DNA of 64,000 bases. It comes from Opisthocomus hoazin (taxonomy: Eukaryota; Chordata; Aves; Opisthocomiformes; Opisthocomidae). The notes beneath the pieces were generated by a model, which saw nothing but the letters and a program-made list of their open reading frames with translations, was not told the DNA's origin and did no database searches. Of this stretch, positions 37,901 to 51,085 are shown in pieces (the first letter of the stretch is position 1; each line of letters opens with the position of its first letter). The stretch is taken from contig NC_134415.1 in the NCBI RefSeq assembly GCF_030867145.1, positions 70,461,300 through 70,525,299 on the forward strand. Direction: 5' to 3'. The position numbers were made by a program, and so were the translations under genes.

Positions 37901-40900
37901 ATAATCAGGGTCCCAACGGGGCAAAGCATGACTGACTGCTGAAGTCAAACGTGCCCGGGTAGTTCACTGAACTGGAGCCAAAGGATGGAAAAGGTGATAG
38001 CAAAGAGAACGTTCAGCTGAAAAAGAAGAAAAGAAACATGTTACTGGAAATACTCGTGACAATTCTTTCAAGTTCCTATATGCCAATATAGTCTTTATTT
38101 TTTCCCTGCTTGCACCCTAGCATAGCTCTGCAGAGCTAAGCTGGAGTGATTCACCCTGGAGGGGTCTCTATTTCGGTGGAAGTTACTTTAGAAGCATAAT
38201 TTGTTCTGATGGTTGGTAGTAATTGTCTACTTTTCTGGCAGAGAAAGTGATTAGTATTTAAAAGTGAGTAGCAAGCAGCAGTGGAAGAAGACCTACAATA
38301 AACTCTGTTGCTTACTAGCTCTGAGCAAATGCAGCTTGCTCCAGATTGCGCATCCTTCTGCTACAGCAGACCCGGGACCTCCGAGCACCACAGAGCAATG
38401 CGCACCTGCTATAAATAGCCACCGAGGGCTGTTTGAGAGTCTTCTGAAGGTACGAAATATTTTTGCAGGACTAGAACTTTCATTTGTCCTTCATGGTATG
38501 ACACAGCATGAAATTATATTGCTATGATGTATTAACTTGGATATTTTAGGCCCGGCTGTCATTTAGAGCAAAATAGGCAGTAAAAGCACCAATCAAGTTG
38601 ATACAGAATTTATGCCCACTTCAAGATCTTTCACACTTTCTGTACCTTGTAAAATGTGCCAAAGGCGGTCACGTTCCTCAGTGACTTGCTTGTTGTACTC
38701 TGTGTTCCGTGTGGCCTCAGTGGCACTGGTGAGCAGGACCGTGGAGCAGTGCTCCTGCCTCCTTGCTGCAGGAGCTTTCATCCCACGCCTTCAGCGACCA
38801 TGGTCCATCATGAGCTTCTAGCTGTTAAGGTATCTCCTGGGTGAAAGCAAACTATACATCCAGAGGAAAGAATGCACGTAGTTCCCATTGCACAGAGAAA
38901 AGTGCAGGAGGGGCTGCAGGAGTGGGTGAAGCCCAGATGGATCATCTCACATCAGATTGCTGGGGGTCCCAGGAGAGCCTGTGGGTCCCACTCCTCACTA
39001 CACGTGGTCCATGAGGTTGTGCTGGGCAGTCTGCAGACCCATGTGAAAGACCATCATCTGTTGCCTTTGCAGGGAATAGTTTGATGCTAAGCAGTGTCTT
39101 GGGGTCTGTGAAAAGGTGGGCACTTTCCTTTGTTCCATGCAGTGTGGGATATGAGTTTGATCTTAAGCACTGCACCGCGTCAAGAGGCGGCCTGTGGCAG
39201 CACGAGAGCATGCTAGAGAGCACACCCAAATTGCTGTACAGCAAGGGCAGGATGTGTACAAACACATAGACTTTCACAGGGCCACAAGCCAAAGGATATA
39301 TATCATCTCCAAGGAATGACAAGAGCTCTGACTGTTTTTTATGGGCCAGAGCTGGGCTGACTGCGTGGCTGTTAACTTAGACAAGCCAAAGCTGTCAAAC
39401 CCAGAAACTCCTGCTGGCCCGCCACTTGACACAGAGGACACTGTCCAACAAGAGCTGAATTGTTCATAAGCTGCTCCTCATGAACCTCCTTGTAGTGCCT
39501 GAACTCGTGGAAAGGGCAAGTACATCCTCGGAGGATTTCTGTCCTGCTGCTGCTTCCCTGGCACCTGACAGACTGATGGGCATCAGAGCATGCAGCAGTT
39601 GAAAGAAAGAGAAAGTCACCACGAAAGGAAGCCAAAAGAGCAGGCGCTGTTCCAGGCACGGTTGCTGATATATAAAGTATAATCCAATTGGCATGCAAAC
39701 CCTTGGAGCTGCCAAACAAATCCCATGAAGAGCTCAGGGTGGTCTCTGGGGCTGGACCACTGAAAGGAAAAAATGCACTAATGGCAGCAAGACGGGGAAG
39801 CCTTGCCAAGTCAGGACAAAACTCATGTGTGTACCAGTCTCCATGCCCCTGAGGACAGCTCTGTCATGTCTGTGAGAAAGGACCCACACGTGGCCGTGGC
39901 CATGCACATGTACGCACGCACGCAGCTCCGGTACGCACAGCCCAAGCTGGCTCACACCAGCGTCGCTGCCGCACGTGCCCAGCCCTCACGCCCGTGGCCC
40001 CTATTCTGCTGGTGGCGGTGCAAGGCAGGCTTTGGGCATGTGCAGCAGGTCTAGCCTCGACCCTTCTGATGACGGGGTGAAATCAGATCTGTGCAATCGC
40101 ACATGAAACCCCAGTCTGGTTCACGCAGGTCAGACTTGGAGGAGCATTCGAGGGTTTGATTCAAGGAGACTGTTTGTTTATCTGGACTGTGCTTTCAGAT
40201 TAAAATAGAAATAAGCATTAACCATGGAGAATTTTATCCCCCTAGATACTTTGATGAGAGCCCAGTTGCTGGCTGACCTGGCTGCAAGCCTATTTTCCCT
40301 TGACCCGCCCCTTCCCAGCTGTGCCCTGCTGCCTTGCTGTGATGGCTCTGGGGTCTGCTGAACCCCACGCTGAGCAGTTCAGCGTGTTAAATCCTCAGCA
40401 CATTAACCCGTCCAAAGCAAACGAATTCTTCCCTAGCAGGCCAGGGTACTGACACACCATCTGCACAGCCTCTGACAACCACCAGAAAGGGGTGGAAACA
40501 CGGGGGTAAGGGCCGCGGCGGTGGCAGTCGGCAGGTAAACCAGCGCAGGCTCCCGCTTTGGGACAGCAACCCCAGAAGACAACAGGCATCTCTTGGTCTG
40601 GAACCAAGTGCATTTCCTGACCTGTTTTGTGAATGGTGAACAAAGTGAATGGCAAGTTAAAGTCTAGCCTTTGATCTTACTAGTGCTTTGCAGTTAGTTT
40701 TGAGTGAAACAATCGCAATTCAAAAATGTGGTGTATTTGCTTTCTTGGCTTTCCTTTTCTTGGTGGCCAGCAGAAGGAGTTGTTGAAATAAGAGATGTCT
40801 TGTCCAGCTGGAGAAGTCAACTGGTATTTGGTAACGTTTCCATCATGAAGAATAATCAGTTACACAAATCACATGTCCTTCAGCGTGAACTTATTTAACC

Positions 40901-42590
40901 TACAAAGCACAAAGCCTTGATCTCCTGAGCAGAGTCGGAAGGAGTGGGGATTTCCCACACTCAGCACGCCCCAGCCTGCCATGCCAGCGAGCTCGCTGCC
41001 CATGAAGCCCAGATTCTGTTGCCTCCCAGGAAGACCCATGATGCTTTCTCTTTGGTTTTTGCTGTCAACACACATGTGTCTTTAGCTCAGTTGCTCATTC
41101 CAGGCTTGTGACTTGGCAAACCTTAGCACCACAACATGCTGTGCAGCCTTCACTGGCTGCTCCTCTTGTTTTCATGAGGTTTTGCTAATGGCAGCTGGTG
41201 GCTGCTCCCGTTGGATTAGGAGAAGTGCACACCACATCTCTGGTTTGCAGTCATGTCTTTCGTGTAGTCTTGTCTTAGGACAGGCGAAACTGTCAGGACT
41301 TGAGCACTCTTGAAGACAGATCTTCAAGATGTTGACTTCCTGATGTCTTTTCTCTGCGTGAGTACCCTACAGAAGGAGGGGGAACAGCCCTCTCTCCCTC
41401 TCATGTAGAAGGCAGCAATTCACTCTGACACAACACACCCGTTCATGGTCTACATGAGGCTTAGTCCTGTGAGTATCTCATGTCTGCACCAGGCGACACT
41501 GAGGTTAGTACCTGTGTTGGTATGTGTGTATCTGTTTCTGCTCTTGAACTTTCATGTTCTGGTTCTCTCTTTCATTTGTTCATGCCTGGTCCAATTATTT
41601 GCTCTTTATGCTGCACTTTGTTGCTTTCCGTTATGTTTTTGTCTACCAGGAAAGTGTCGTTGCCAGTTGCTCTTTTCCCTAATTCCACGTGCAGCCCCGC
41701 ATACCCCCCTCCCTGTACACCCATCCATCTGCTGCTGGCTTGACCCAGACTGGTAACCCAGTTTCTGGGAGGTGTTTTGAACTGCGGCGAAACACTCTGT
41801 ACAGACTTGAAATGTCAGTACATGCACAGACTTGAGATTGCCAGTATTGGGCATTCAGAGGTCAGAGAACTTCCCTGAGACTCAAACCAACTTTGAGCCA
41901 ATAGTTTTTGATAATAAATTACACCAAGAAAAAAAATAATATTGGAAATACAGAATCATGTCCATTTACTTTTCCAGTATTTTCCATTTACTTTCATTTT
42001 TTCTGCTCTCTTCTAGAAAGACATAAATCTATGAATTAACAATCAGTTCTGGCCCTTCAAAGACTGGGAATTAACATTATGGGGTGTGTAAAGCGCATTA
42101 TCTAGGAGGAGTACTCTGACTGTCTGTGCACACATGTCTACGCATGTGACAGGTGTGTGACAATGTGGTTTCACCAAAGGGGGCAGATGCAAGCCTTGCA
42201 TTGTAACAGAGCAGATTTTTCCTAAAAAAAGATTCAGTTCTTGAAAACAAGAATATCCTAAATACAGGCATTTGCATTTTCAGTTTTTTTCAGTGTTCGT
42301 GCTTCCAAAAAAAAAGCCCCAAATCTTTAAACCAAAAATACTGTTATAAAAAATGCATTTTAAACTTCTGAGTGCTCCAGTGACTGCCCAGTGTCCCACC
42401 TTCCCGGATTATCAAGCCTGCCAGACTATCTTTCTTGTACCAAAAAGATGTGAGAATGACGATGGCGAGCGGCACTGGAAACACTAGGTCGCCATCCCAT
42501 GCCTGACCTGACTCCTTGTATGTGAGAATAATAAAACTATTTATCTGTCTGCCCTCAGTGTTCTGATAATTCATTAATTAGCATTTGTAT
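34982..42590. other. Intergenic DNA, no gene recognised
   Basis: About 7.6 kb with no recognisable transposon. It includes a CT-rich tract near 35630-35660 and an alternating ACGC patch near 39912-39920. Open frames of 100-145 codons (for example 38942-39322 and 39372-39809 on -, 35524-35901 and 37178-37501 on +) lack domains or splice support. Confidence 0.5.
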
Positions 42591-42866
42591 TGCACTCCCA
42601 GATTCTCTGGTGGGAGGCGGGACTCTGCGGTTACCCTGAGCAGCAGCAGCAGGAGTGGTTTCAGCCATGCAAGCAGGACGGGTTTGGAGGCTGGACGTAA
42701 CTCCGTGCCCGCTGCTGTCACGCCAAAAACTCAAAAGTTCAAAGGTATTTCGTGGGTCATGTTGCTTTGGCCACTTCTCCCCATCTAATATTGAAATCTG
42801 ATGTGGTTTTTGGAAGAGTCAGCTTCCCCTAATCCATCAGGACTGTTTTCACTGTAAACAAACCTC

Positions 42867-43065
42867 TCGCAGTAGGGCTGGAGCCGGCGCTGCGTCGTCG
42901 TGCCTGTTGGCTCCGGCAGCGGTTCCCCAGGGCGGCACGGAGGTGGAAAGCGCGTGTCAACGCCTCCGGCCAGCGGCGACTGCTGCGGCATGGCGGCAGC
43001 CCCCGGCCGGCCGACTGGACCCTGCGGCCCCCTGTAAATCCCGTATCGCACCAGTGCCAGCCCCG
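42867..43065. promoter_or_regulatory. Small CpG island, candidate promoter
   Basis: By my count, 42841-43080 has about 25 CpG dinucleotides in 240 bases, close to the number expected from its base composition. The surrounding DNA is strongly CpG-depleted. A GGCGGG Sp1-type box lies upstream at about 42616. A CpG island in this setting usually marks a promoter. No first exon can be assigned; a short ATG frame at 42990 stops after 14 codons. Confidence 0.5.
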
Positions 43066-43084
43066 ACAGAGCATGAGCTGATGC

Positions 43085-43660
43085 AGTGGGAGAGCGATGG
43101 AACAGTGCTGAATGGGGATCCTGGCTCTGGCAGCGACCAAAGGAGGCACAGGAGACAGCTGGGGGTGGTGGATAGAGGTGATGGGGAGTGGGAGGAGGAC
43201 CACTGCAAAGAACACCCCTGGGTAGATGAATGGGGATCGAGAGGGACGCTGGAGGGTGGCTGAGCAGAGGGACGGACCGCTGGGGGACAGGGTAAGGATG
43301 GGGGCTAGGAAGGGGAGAAGATGGTGACATGGCAAACCATGGAGTGGAGGTCAGAAAAGGGAAAATAAGGAGGCAGGGTGATTTCAGATACCCATGATGG
43401 ACATCAGATGCTGGGAAATGGAAGGAACTGTCCGAGGGGGTAGAGGGACACAGGGAGCAGATCAATGTCGGGGATGGCATGAGGACTGGAGGGGAAGCTG
43501 TGGGCAAAAGCGAGATGGTGCAGACAAGAGGTAACGGGGAGAAGGTGAAGGGAGCCTGGACTTCGGGCAAGGAGAATCAGGAAAAGAAAAAGGGAAAGAA
43601 AACATGTGAGAGGTTAATGTAAAGGAGAGAAATAAAGAATGACAGTGAAGAAGCAAAGAA
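43085..43660 (+). repeat. Purine-rich (G/A) low-complexity tract
   Basis: A strand-asymmetric region dominated by GGGGA, GGAGG and GAGAA words, degenerate rather than a strict tandem repeat. It explains the long Pro/Ser-rich open frames on the - strand (up to 261 codons at 42785-43570), because the complement lacks most stop codons. Confidence 0.65.
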
Positions 43661-44029
43661 GTGCCCACAACTCTTAGAGACATCAGTTCCTTCAGACTTG
43701 TTCCAGCCCGGTTTTTGGGGGTGACTCTCGGGATGGGCTCAGGAGCCTATGTTAAACAAACTTTTTTTTTGGAAATTTCCTTCCAATAGTAATGAAGCAA
43801 GATGTTTGAAAACTGGCGTGTTTCTTATAAGGCAGGGGAGATGGAAAGAAAGAAAAATAATAGACTTGTCCACGAAGACAGTAATTACAACCACATGCTC
43901 TTATAGTAGAACTATTTTTAAAGTATCATTCTAGTATTTTTGTTTATTAACTGTCACTGGGGAGGAATAGGACCATAGTGTAGTAAGGAATTATCCAAGC
44001 TGCGTTTGCAGCACGGCCTGCTGCTGGAT

Positions 44030-44340
44030 GGGCTTGCGTGTGCGCGCTGTAGGGTACCCGTCTCTGCCTACAGCGTGTGGCTGCAGCTGGGGGGCCGAGG
44101 GGCACGTTCACCGGGGGTCTTAGCCAGCCGGGTGTTGCAGTGCTGCTGGAGGGGCTGAGCTCCCAGAGCGGGAGCTGGGGGGAGGACGAGACCCTCTCCT
44201 GGTGGGGAGCTATGCCTCCCCCTCTGCCCGGGGGACCCCAGATCCCTGCCGGGCACCGGCCGGCTGGGAAGGGGCTGGTTTCCAGCCAGTTCCCGTGGCT
44301 TGGCTCCTTCTGCCTCAAAGGCTGAACAAAAGCAAGGGAA
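44030..44340. other. GC-rich segment with moderate CpG content
   Basis: The segment is GC-rich with scattered CpG (for example GTGTGCGCGCTG near 44040 and GGCACCGGCCGGCTGGG near 44254). It may be part of the same CpG-rich promoter domain as 42.9 kb, or simply GC-rich intergenic DNA. Confidence 0.35.
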
Positions 44341-44759
44341 TTCAGCACTGAAAGCAGCCAATTCTCCACGTCCTCCAGTACTGCCAAATTCTCGGAGCGG
44401 AGACTTTAATTGCGTGCAAGCAGTGCCATGAGAACAGGGCTGAGACTGGAGGGTGGGCTCTCCATCAAATCTCGCTGCCGAGAGCTTCACAAGGTGCCTA
44501 CCTGATAGCGTGACACTGCTTTTAATCTTTGGCATGCTTCTCAACCCCCAGCGTTTGCATTTCGGCTGTTCAGTTCACAGCTTATCCCCTTGCTGGCACG
44601 GGGAAGGGAAGGCTGCACCCAAAAATGAGATGCACGTGGCATTGCCTGGGGATTTTTGGCTCTTTTCTGCAGCCGCTGTCCCTGGAAGCTCTCGGCTGGA
44701 GCCCAGAGGGCAGAGGGCCAGTGGCAGGAGGGCACAGCCATGTGTGTCCCCATCCCATG

Positions 44760-44896
44760 CCCTGCAGCCCGTCCTCTCCATGCCTCCACGCCACACCCTG
44801 CAGCCCATCCTCTCCATGCCCCCATACCCTAGAGCTTATCCTCTCCATGCCCCCACACTCTGCCCTGCAGCCCGTCCTCTCCGTGCCCCCACCCCA
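44760..44896 (+). repeat. Minisatellite, about four units of 32-36 bp
   Basis: Each unit carries CCCTGCAGCCC, CCTCTCCATG and CCCCCA words, in degenerate copies starting near 44760, 44796, 44828 and 44863. It creates repetitive Pro/Ser/Cys open frames on both strands that are not genes. Confidence 0.8.
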
Positions 44897-44939
44897 TGTC
44901 CACCCTGACACTTGCACCAAGGACAGTCAGCGAGTGTGG

Positions 44940-45120
44940 CTGGTCACGGGGCAGAAAACCCCTTCCCCGCCTGGTGCCCCCGACCGCATGGAAAGCCGCC
45001 CTGCCGCTGCGCCGGTGCCCTTCTCCCAGCACCCACGGAGATGCACAGCCCCGACAAAAGCCGCTGTGTTTTCGCACCCCAGAACAGAGGCCGCTGGTGA
45101 GCGAGTTCAGCAGATGCCCC
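44940..45120. promoter_or_regulatory. Second CpG-rich patch with a splice-donor-like site
   Basis: About 14 CpG dinucleotides in 180 bases by my count. It is followed on the + strand by CTG|GTGAGC near 45095, which resembles a 5' splice site. Together they could be a CpG-island first exon of a + strand gene extending to the right. This is inference only. Confidence 0.25.
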
Positions 45121-45199
45121 GGGCTGACACCAGGCGCTGGAGCTCTCCTCCTAAGGAATTCCTCTGCGCTAAAGTGTGTTCAAAGCTTTAGAAGGCATT

Positions 45200-48100
45200 A
45201 GCAAATACGGCGGTTAAGTACTCTCCTGCATTTTAAATATCTTGTTCACTGCGTGTGATGTTAGAGAGCCACATTTTAATGTCACGTTGAAAGAGGTATA
45301 CATGTCAGTGCACACCGAGGGAGCTGCTGTGTGGTAGCCCTGCAAGCGTGCTAGAGGGGTGATGAGCAGCCTGCCTGCGACGCTGCGTGGGGAAGCGCTT
45401 GCCAGTGGCAGCGACTCCATTAAAGACAGCAGTAAGTAAAACTCTAAAAATCAGATGTGCCCGAGCAGACAGTTCTTTGGGAAATCCAGCTGGAAGAAAT
45501 GGCATTTGTTCCATGAAGATGTAATGAGAATCACTTAAAAGCATAAAAACACAGTATGCATTTGATGAACTCTACTGAACAAGAAAAAACAGGACAAATA
45601 CCTGGCACTAAGAGTAAAAATTCTCAGCATATCTGACTTTTCAAAATCTCTGCTTACAGATGTGAAAAGAGCTTTGTTTACTTCATAACTGTCAAGGTTG
45701 CAACATCTTAAAGCAAGCCTCCTGAGATCTTAATCTGGTTTTATAGGTCTTTCCGTACTGATGTAACTGTTCTCGGGAAATGGTCTGGGCTCTGGCATCT
45801 CATTAGAAATAGAATTGTATTGACTGAAACAGACTGTAAATAAACATGCGTACGAGCCGCCTGTTTCTTGCCAGGGTCCATATCCTGATACTGCATTCAT
45901 GTGTACACTTGTTAGGGCCTTGTTTTTCAGAGATGCTGACGTCTTCAATTCCTGCTCATGTCAGGCATGTTTCTGGACACAGTAACCTTTTAGAAATTAA
46001 AAATCAAGTCAAAGGTAGTCTTCTGTTTTGTTGGTTCCACTTCATCATCTCAAGAACATGGCGCTGGTATGGTGATGGTGTGGACAAGGGGAACCCACTC
46101 CCTGCTTCCCTGCTCTGTGCTAACAAGTTGCTACTCGTTACTATAATTACATTGATTATTTTTAATAGGATAGTGAATTGCCATGGAAACTGGCAGTCCA
46201 TTTCTTCTCCTTCTGCACCCTGGCATTTCCAATTAGCTCAGAAATGTAGTCTGAACTAGCTGTCTCCCGTAGCAGTACCTGTGGTCAACTGAGTGCATGG
46301 ACTGATGCTCGAGGGGTTCATAGAAGGAAAAAAGGTTTCCTTTTCCTCTGTGAAACGCCTGGTGCTCTGAAAGCAAAGAAAGTTGGAAAGCACTGGGCTA
46401 GCTTGGGAAAATCCCAGATGCCCTGAGGTTTAATAGAAGAAAAATTGTGTTTGTATGAGGCAAGGCCTGAAACAGAGGACAACTTCACTGGTCAGGCCAG
46501 TTTAATCCCAGGAAAAGGTATCTGCTTTCTGGAATAGCGCATAAAATGATAGGAAATAGGGATGGAAGCAGCTTCAGGAAAAGTCTCAAAAATCAAGGCA
46601 AGATCAGCCAGACTTGAACTGCCTCAGAGAACTGTCTCCCATGTCTTGCTCTCCTTGATGTTGGGAGATCTTTCTCCAAAGGCTAAACAGGACATATGAT
46701 GTTGCGCTTCAGATCCTTCCCTCCTGTCTTACCTGCTATTGCCATGGAGAACTGATCTTCCCTTTCTCCTCGCAGCATTAGCTTTCATGTCCACCAGGCC
46801 TTTGCATCAAAGACTCTGCTCCAGGGCAGTCCTGTCCATGTTGGTTTGCCCTCTGCAGAAAATGGTTGCCAGAAAAGTCGCTGCTGTAGAAAGCCTGAGC
46901 ATGGTCCTGCACAAGGTTCAGACAAGACCTTTGTTTGGATTTGTTTTGCATTTCAGCCACCAGTGCAGAGCCTGAAGGACATGAAAAAACATCTGCTCAG
47001 GACAGTCTGTGTGCAAGCACACACCCCCACGAACACCGCAGTTCTTTTACCGAGGCAACTCACATTTTTGCTGGCTGTTGGCTTCTTTGCATAAAAATTG
47101 TAAAGTGACTTTCACACGTCAGGGAAATGGTGGGAGAGAGTGCATAGAATTGGTAAAGTGGTAAACTGGCTTATTCTGTCGAGTTGTTGTGAAAGGGTGC
47201 TCTTCAGTATTTTCACTGTGATAAATGTATCAGAATATCTGAAACAGATGGGAACAACTTAAACTTTAACTCAGCCCCAGCCAGACCAGCTTGCAACACA
47301 CATGTTGTTTCCTATTGTCAAAATGGGATTGGATGCCATATTTTATTTGTGTGAAAGGGCTGAGTGTGCATCTTGAATGGATTAATTTCACTTCTTACAT
47401 AAACCTACAAAACTGCCCACAGAGCTAATCTATATGAAAATTGTTCCTATGGTATCAGCTATTTCCCTTAAATTCTATCATTTTTTAACCCTAAAAATCC
47501 ATCTTTACAATAAATCTGAGCTGTGTGGTTGTGTAATTTTGGTTTTCCTTTTAACTACAAGTAGGTTTTCAAGACTTATAAAATGGCAGTTTGTACGAAC
47601 TCTCCTGCAATGTTTGATTAACAACACCAGTCCCAGAGCTACGCTGCCATCGGAGAAGACAAACTGCTTTTTACGTGTGGGAATAACAGGTTTTCCAAAG
47701 GGGCAAAGATTTCCATACGTGCACTCTCCTCCACAGACCAGTACAGCGCTTGCTTTGACCAGCGCTATTGGATTCAACGCACCGCCCCCTTTTATTTATT
47801 TACTTATAGAGGGAGTGGCTACCACACAAAAGTTCAGATGTTACACCCTCTGTGCAAGCCTTTTCATTGCCCTCTGCCCTGTGCTGCTTTTCTTCACCCC
47901 CATTCTCATCCCAGCACCAGCAAAGCCAGGCAGGTATGTGGGAAAGGGCGCAGCCCAGCAGTGGTGAGGGGCAAGGAGAGGAGCTGGAGGAGCTGGTCTG
48001 TTTACATGCCTAAGGCTGCAGCTTGGTAACATAAGACCTTTAAGACTGGGAAAGTTAGGGCTCCTAGTACTGGATCAAAACCTCCCCATCCAGGTCTCTA

Positions 48101-51085
48101 AACCTCTGAGACTAACCTGAGACCAATAAACTCTGCCAGCTCCTTCTTCTTCAGAGGACATTGTCAGGTTCAGCTTTTATCAGCTGGCTTTGTGTCACTG
48201 TTTTAACTTCACACCACATCAGGCACTGCCTGTTCTCCCGCAGCTCGTGTGCAAGCTTCAGGCTGCCAGAAACTGCTGCTGCGGGCTTGGGTTAATGTGG
48301 CAGGAATGGAATTGTTCAATCACCTCATTTGTCCCGTTAGGGCAGGTAGTGCTTGGGTCTGGTGCTAATTATCGTGAAACCACAGTCTTGAGAGAAGGGA
48401 CAGGCAGTGATCAGAGAGTAAGAGCACAAGATAATTAAAAGAGAGAATAAGGGAATAAAAGTGGGGTGGGGGGGAATGTAAACCTCCATGGACTAAGTAA
48501 AAGCAGAGCAATAATAAACCCCAGATAAAATTCTTTGGGGATAAGTAGCCAAAACAGGCATGATGAGGGGAAAGTCCAGGGCCAGGTGTATTGATGAACC
48601 CTTCATCCAAAGCACTGCCCACTCATCACTGACTTAAAAAGAAGCAGCGTATGAGAGGGGTAAACACTCCGCCTCCCATTTTACAGGTGGGGAGATGAAG
48701 ATGGGCATATGTGGGTGGTGCGTTTGTCCTGCATCTCACAGGAAACCTTGGCAAACCCCAGGCAGCTCTCTCAAGCCCTCGCAGCACATGGTCCCCCCTC
48801 TCCACCCAGGAGCTGAGGAGTTGCGGCGAGTGGTCTCTGCTTCCCGCAGGAAGGCGTCCGGCTTGCTGGGGTGGCTGGAGAGGGCATGACCAAGGGCAAA
48901 GAGCTGCAGGACCTAAAGAATCAGCATTTCCCTCTCCCTCATCAGCACAACATCTGGCAAGTCTTCCCAGTGAGTTTTCATTATTTGCTAGCAAAGACAA
49001 ACTCTGTGTCAAAGGGAAAACAGCCTCAAGAGTAAAAGTGCAGTGTATTTTTCAAGCCATGATAACCTCATCCAAAACGTGTTCTGGCAGTGGGCTTTTG
49101 TCCTTCTTCACGTGCTTCTGCTCCTGAGGACCTCCTATGGCAGAATCAGAAACAGCAGTGAAAACAAGCTCCTCTATCTCCGATTTAAGTACACCACCGT
49201 GTTCTCTTAAAGGACTTGGCCCCACGGTGACAGCAGGCTTAAGTGTACATGAAAATACTTTTAATTTTAATGTATCTCTGTCTCCGTGCTTTCTGTCTGT
49301 GAATTCCGTAGGCAGGGCTCAGAAGCTGACATCCCAGCATGGTGCGGGCCAAGGGGAAAAAGAACAGCTGAGCACACCAATAAAATAAAAATAGATATGG
49401 TAGCCATGCTGAAAGCTGTGCAACCAAGCAGTCCAGCTCAACATAGCCCTTGGATCGGAAAACCGGGAATGTGAGGGAGGGACTCACTCTTCCTATATGG
49501 CTTCACCCACATCCTGCTGGGGACAGATCCCATTTCTTTAACAACGTGGATCTGGCTAAGGAGGAGCCAGAACTGTAAATATTGATGTGGGCAAAGTTCA
49601 TAAAGCCCTGCTTTTTTTTGTTTTCTTGAAGTATTACATAGCAGCAAGAGTAAATGGATCTCTCTTCTCTTTTAGACATCTGTAGGGAAATATGAAGGTT
49701 TTCTGATTTTTTTGAACCAGTTGAAGCCAAAAACTGGAAGGTGGATTTAATAGTCTGAAATCCAACATGCTTGAACTATTCCAGAGCATTTCTGGGCTGG
49801 GACGTTCTTGGGAGAGCACCTCTGGATACCATGAAGTTGTTCATGGCGTTCATCTGGGATTTGCCTTTCCTCCTTTAACATTGTCCCTGTTGGGGAGATT
49901 TTCACAGAACTGCATCAGCAATTCTAGTAGGAGAGGTAAACCAATTTCTTTCTGCTTGTTTTATACAACGGGCAGGACACTTAGCCATTGGATTGCTATG
50001 CTTGGGAATTAGGCACCTAAATATTTTTGGGATTTGAGCCAAACCTCTGTGAAGAGATCTCCTTTTTGCACCTATAACATTTCTGGTCAGTCTATCCACA
50101 GCTGAGTGCCACAATCTGCCTTGAATCTTACTGTTGTTATGTCCCATATTCCTTTGTGGAGTTCGCAAGCACAAAATCTACCCTCAGTGTTACAGCTGTG
50201 AGCTGTACAGCTTGGTAAGAAATGGTGCATGGGTAGAAAGAAGGGCCTTCTGCTCCCACCCAGAACATCAGGGAGGATGAAATGGCAAAATGTGGGGATA
50301 TTCATCAGAGGGTGGAATTTTCTCAGATGTAAGGTAGGTCAAAAAGAAGGCTAAAAAAAGTAATCCCCAAAGCACACAAAATGCAGCTGGATGCAATTAC
50401 TAGCATGAGCTCTGTCCATTCTCTGGCCACTTTGGGTTCTTACACCACAAGTGGTCACTAATGGAGCTTTTCCTTGGCTGGCTTTAAAGCCTGTGCTCTC
50501 TTGCGTTGTTTCTGCAGACTGGATTTTGGAAGATGGTTCGGCTTTGACAGTGTCCTTTTTGAAGGGCTCTGCTGACCTTTCCTGAGAGTTAACAAGACAG
50601 AAGTGAGCTGCCTGCATCATTTCCCCCTCACCCCTTGACAGCTCCATATAAATAACAATACTTACAACTGGCAGCTGACATTTACATTGTCTGGAGAAAA
50701 TGACCTCAAAGGAGGGAGGACCCCTGATGTGTGAAGTTTGTAAAATGATAGTGAACTTGTGTGTTCTGTAAAGTCAAATACAAAAATGGGTGGGACCCAG
50801 TGAACGTAGAATAGCTCAAGTGAAGTTGGACATTTTTACTACATATCTGTGCTTCATCACAACCCAAATTGCAACTTTCTGCCTTTAACAGCTAGATTAG
50901 TTTCCTCACTAGCATTTCTATTGCAGCCAGCAGCCAGGAGAACCAAGGCATGCAGAAGCAGACTCTGAATTTGCTCTGTCTCCTGGCTGCTGCATTTTAC
51001 TGTCTGCCTCTGAAATCCAACGTCAACCCTGGGCTTTCCCTGCTCATTTCTTTTCTGCCCTGCTAAAGTCTTCTTTCAAATGCAG
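45200..51085. other. Intergenic DNA, no gene recognised
   Basis: No transposon or recognisable exon. The 177-codon frame at 47434-47967 is hydrophobic in places but has no family motif, and overlaps open frames on the opposite strand. A G-run (GGGGTGGGGGGG) lies near 48462-48474. Confidence 0.5.

Noticed and set aside
42785..43570. A 261-codon Pro/Ser-rich frame on the - strand and overlapping 168- and 118-codon frames
   Set aside because: The complement of a purine-rich tract is poor in stop codons. Overlapping frames on both strands and low-complexity composition argue against coding.
44529..45191. A 220-codon + frame with repeated Pro/Cys/Ser units
   Set aside because: Generated by the minisatellite and GC-rich DNA. 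Equally long frames exist in other phases and on the opposite strand.
47434..47967. A 177-codon + frame with hydrophobic stretches, possibly a membrane protein
   Set aside because: No family motif, no splice or promoter context, and an overlapping opposite-strand frame. Chance is the simplest explanation.
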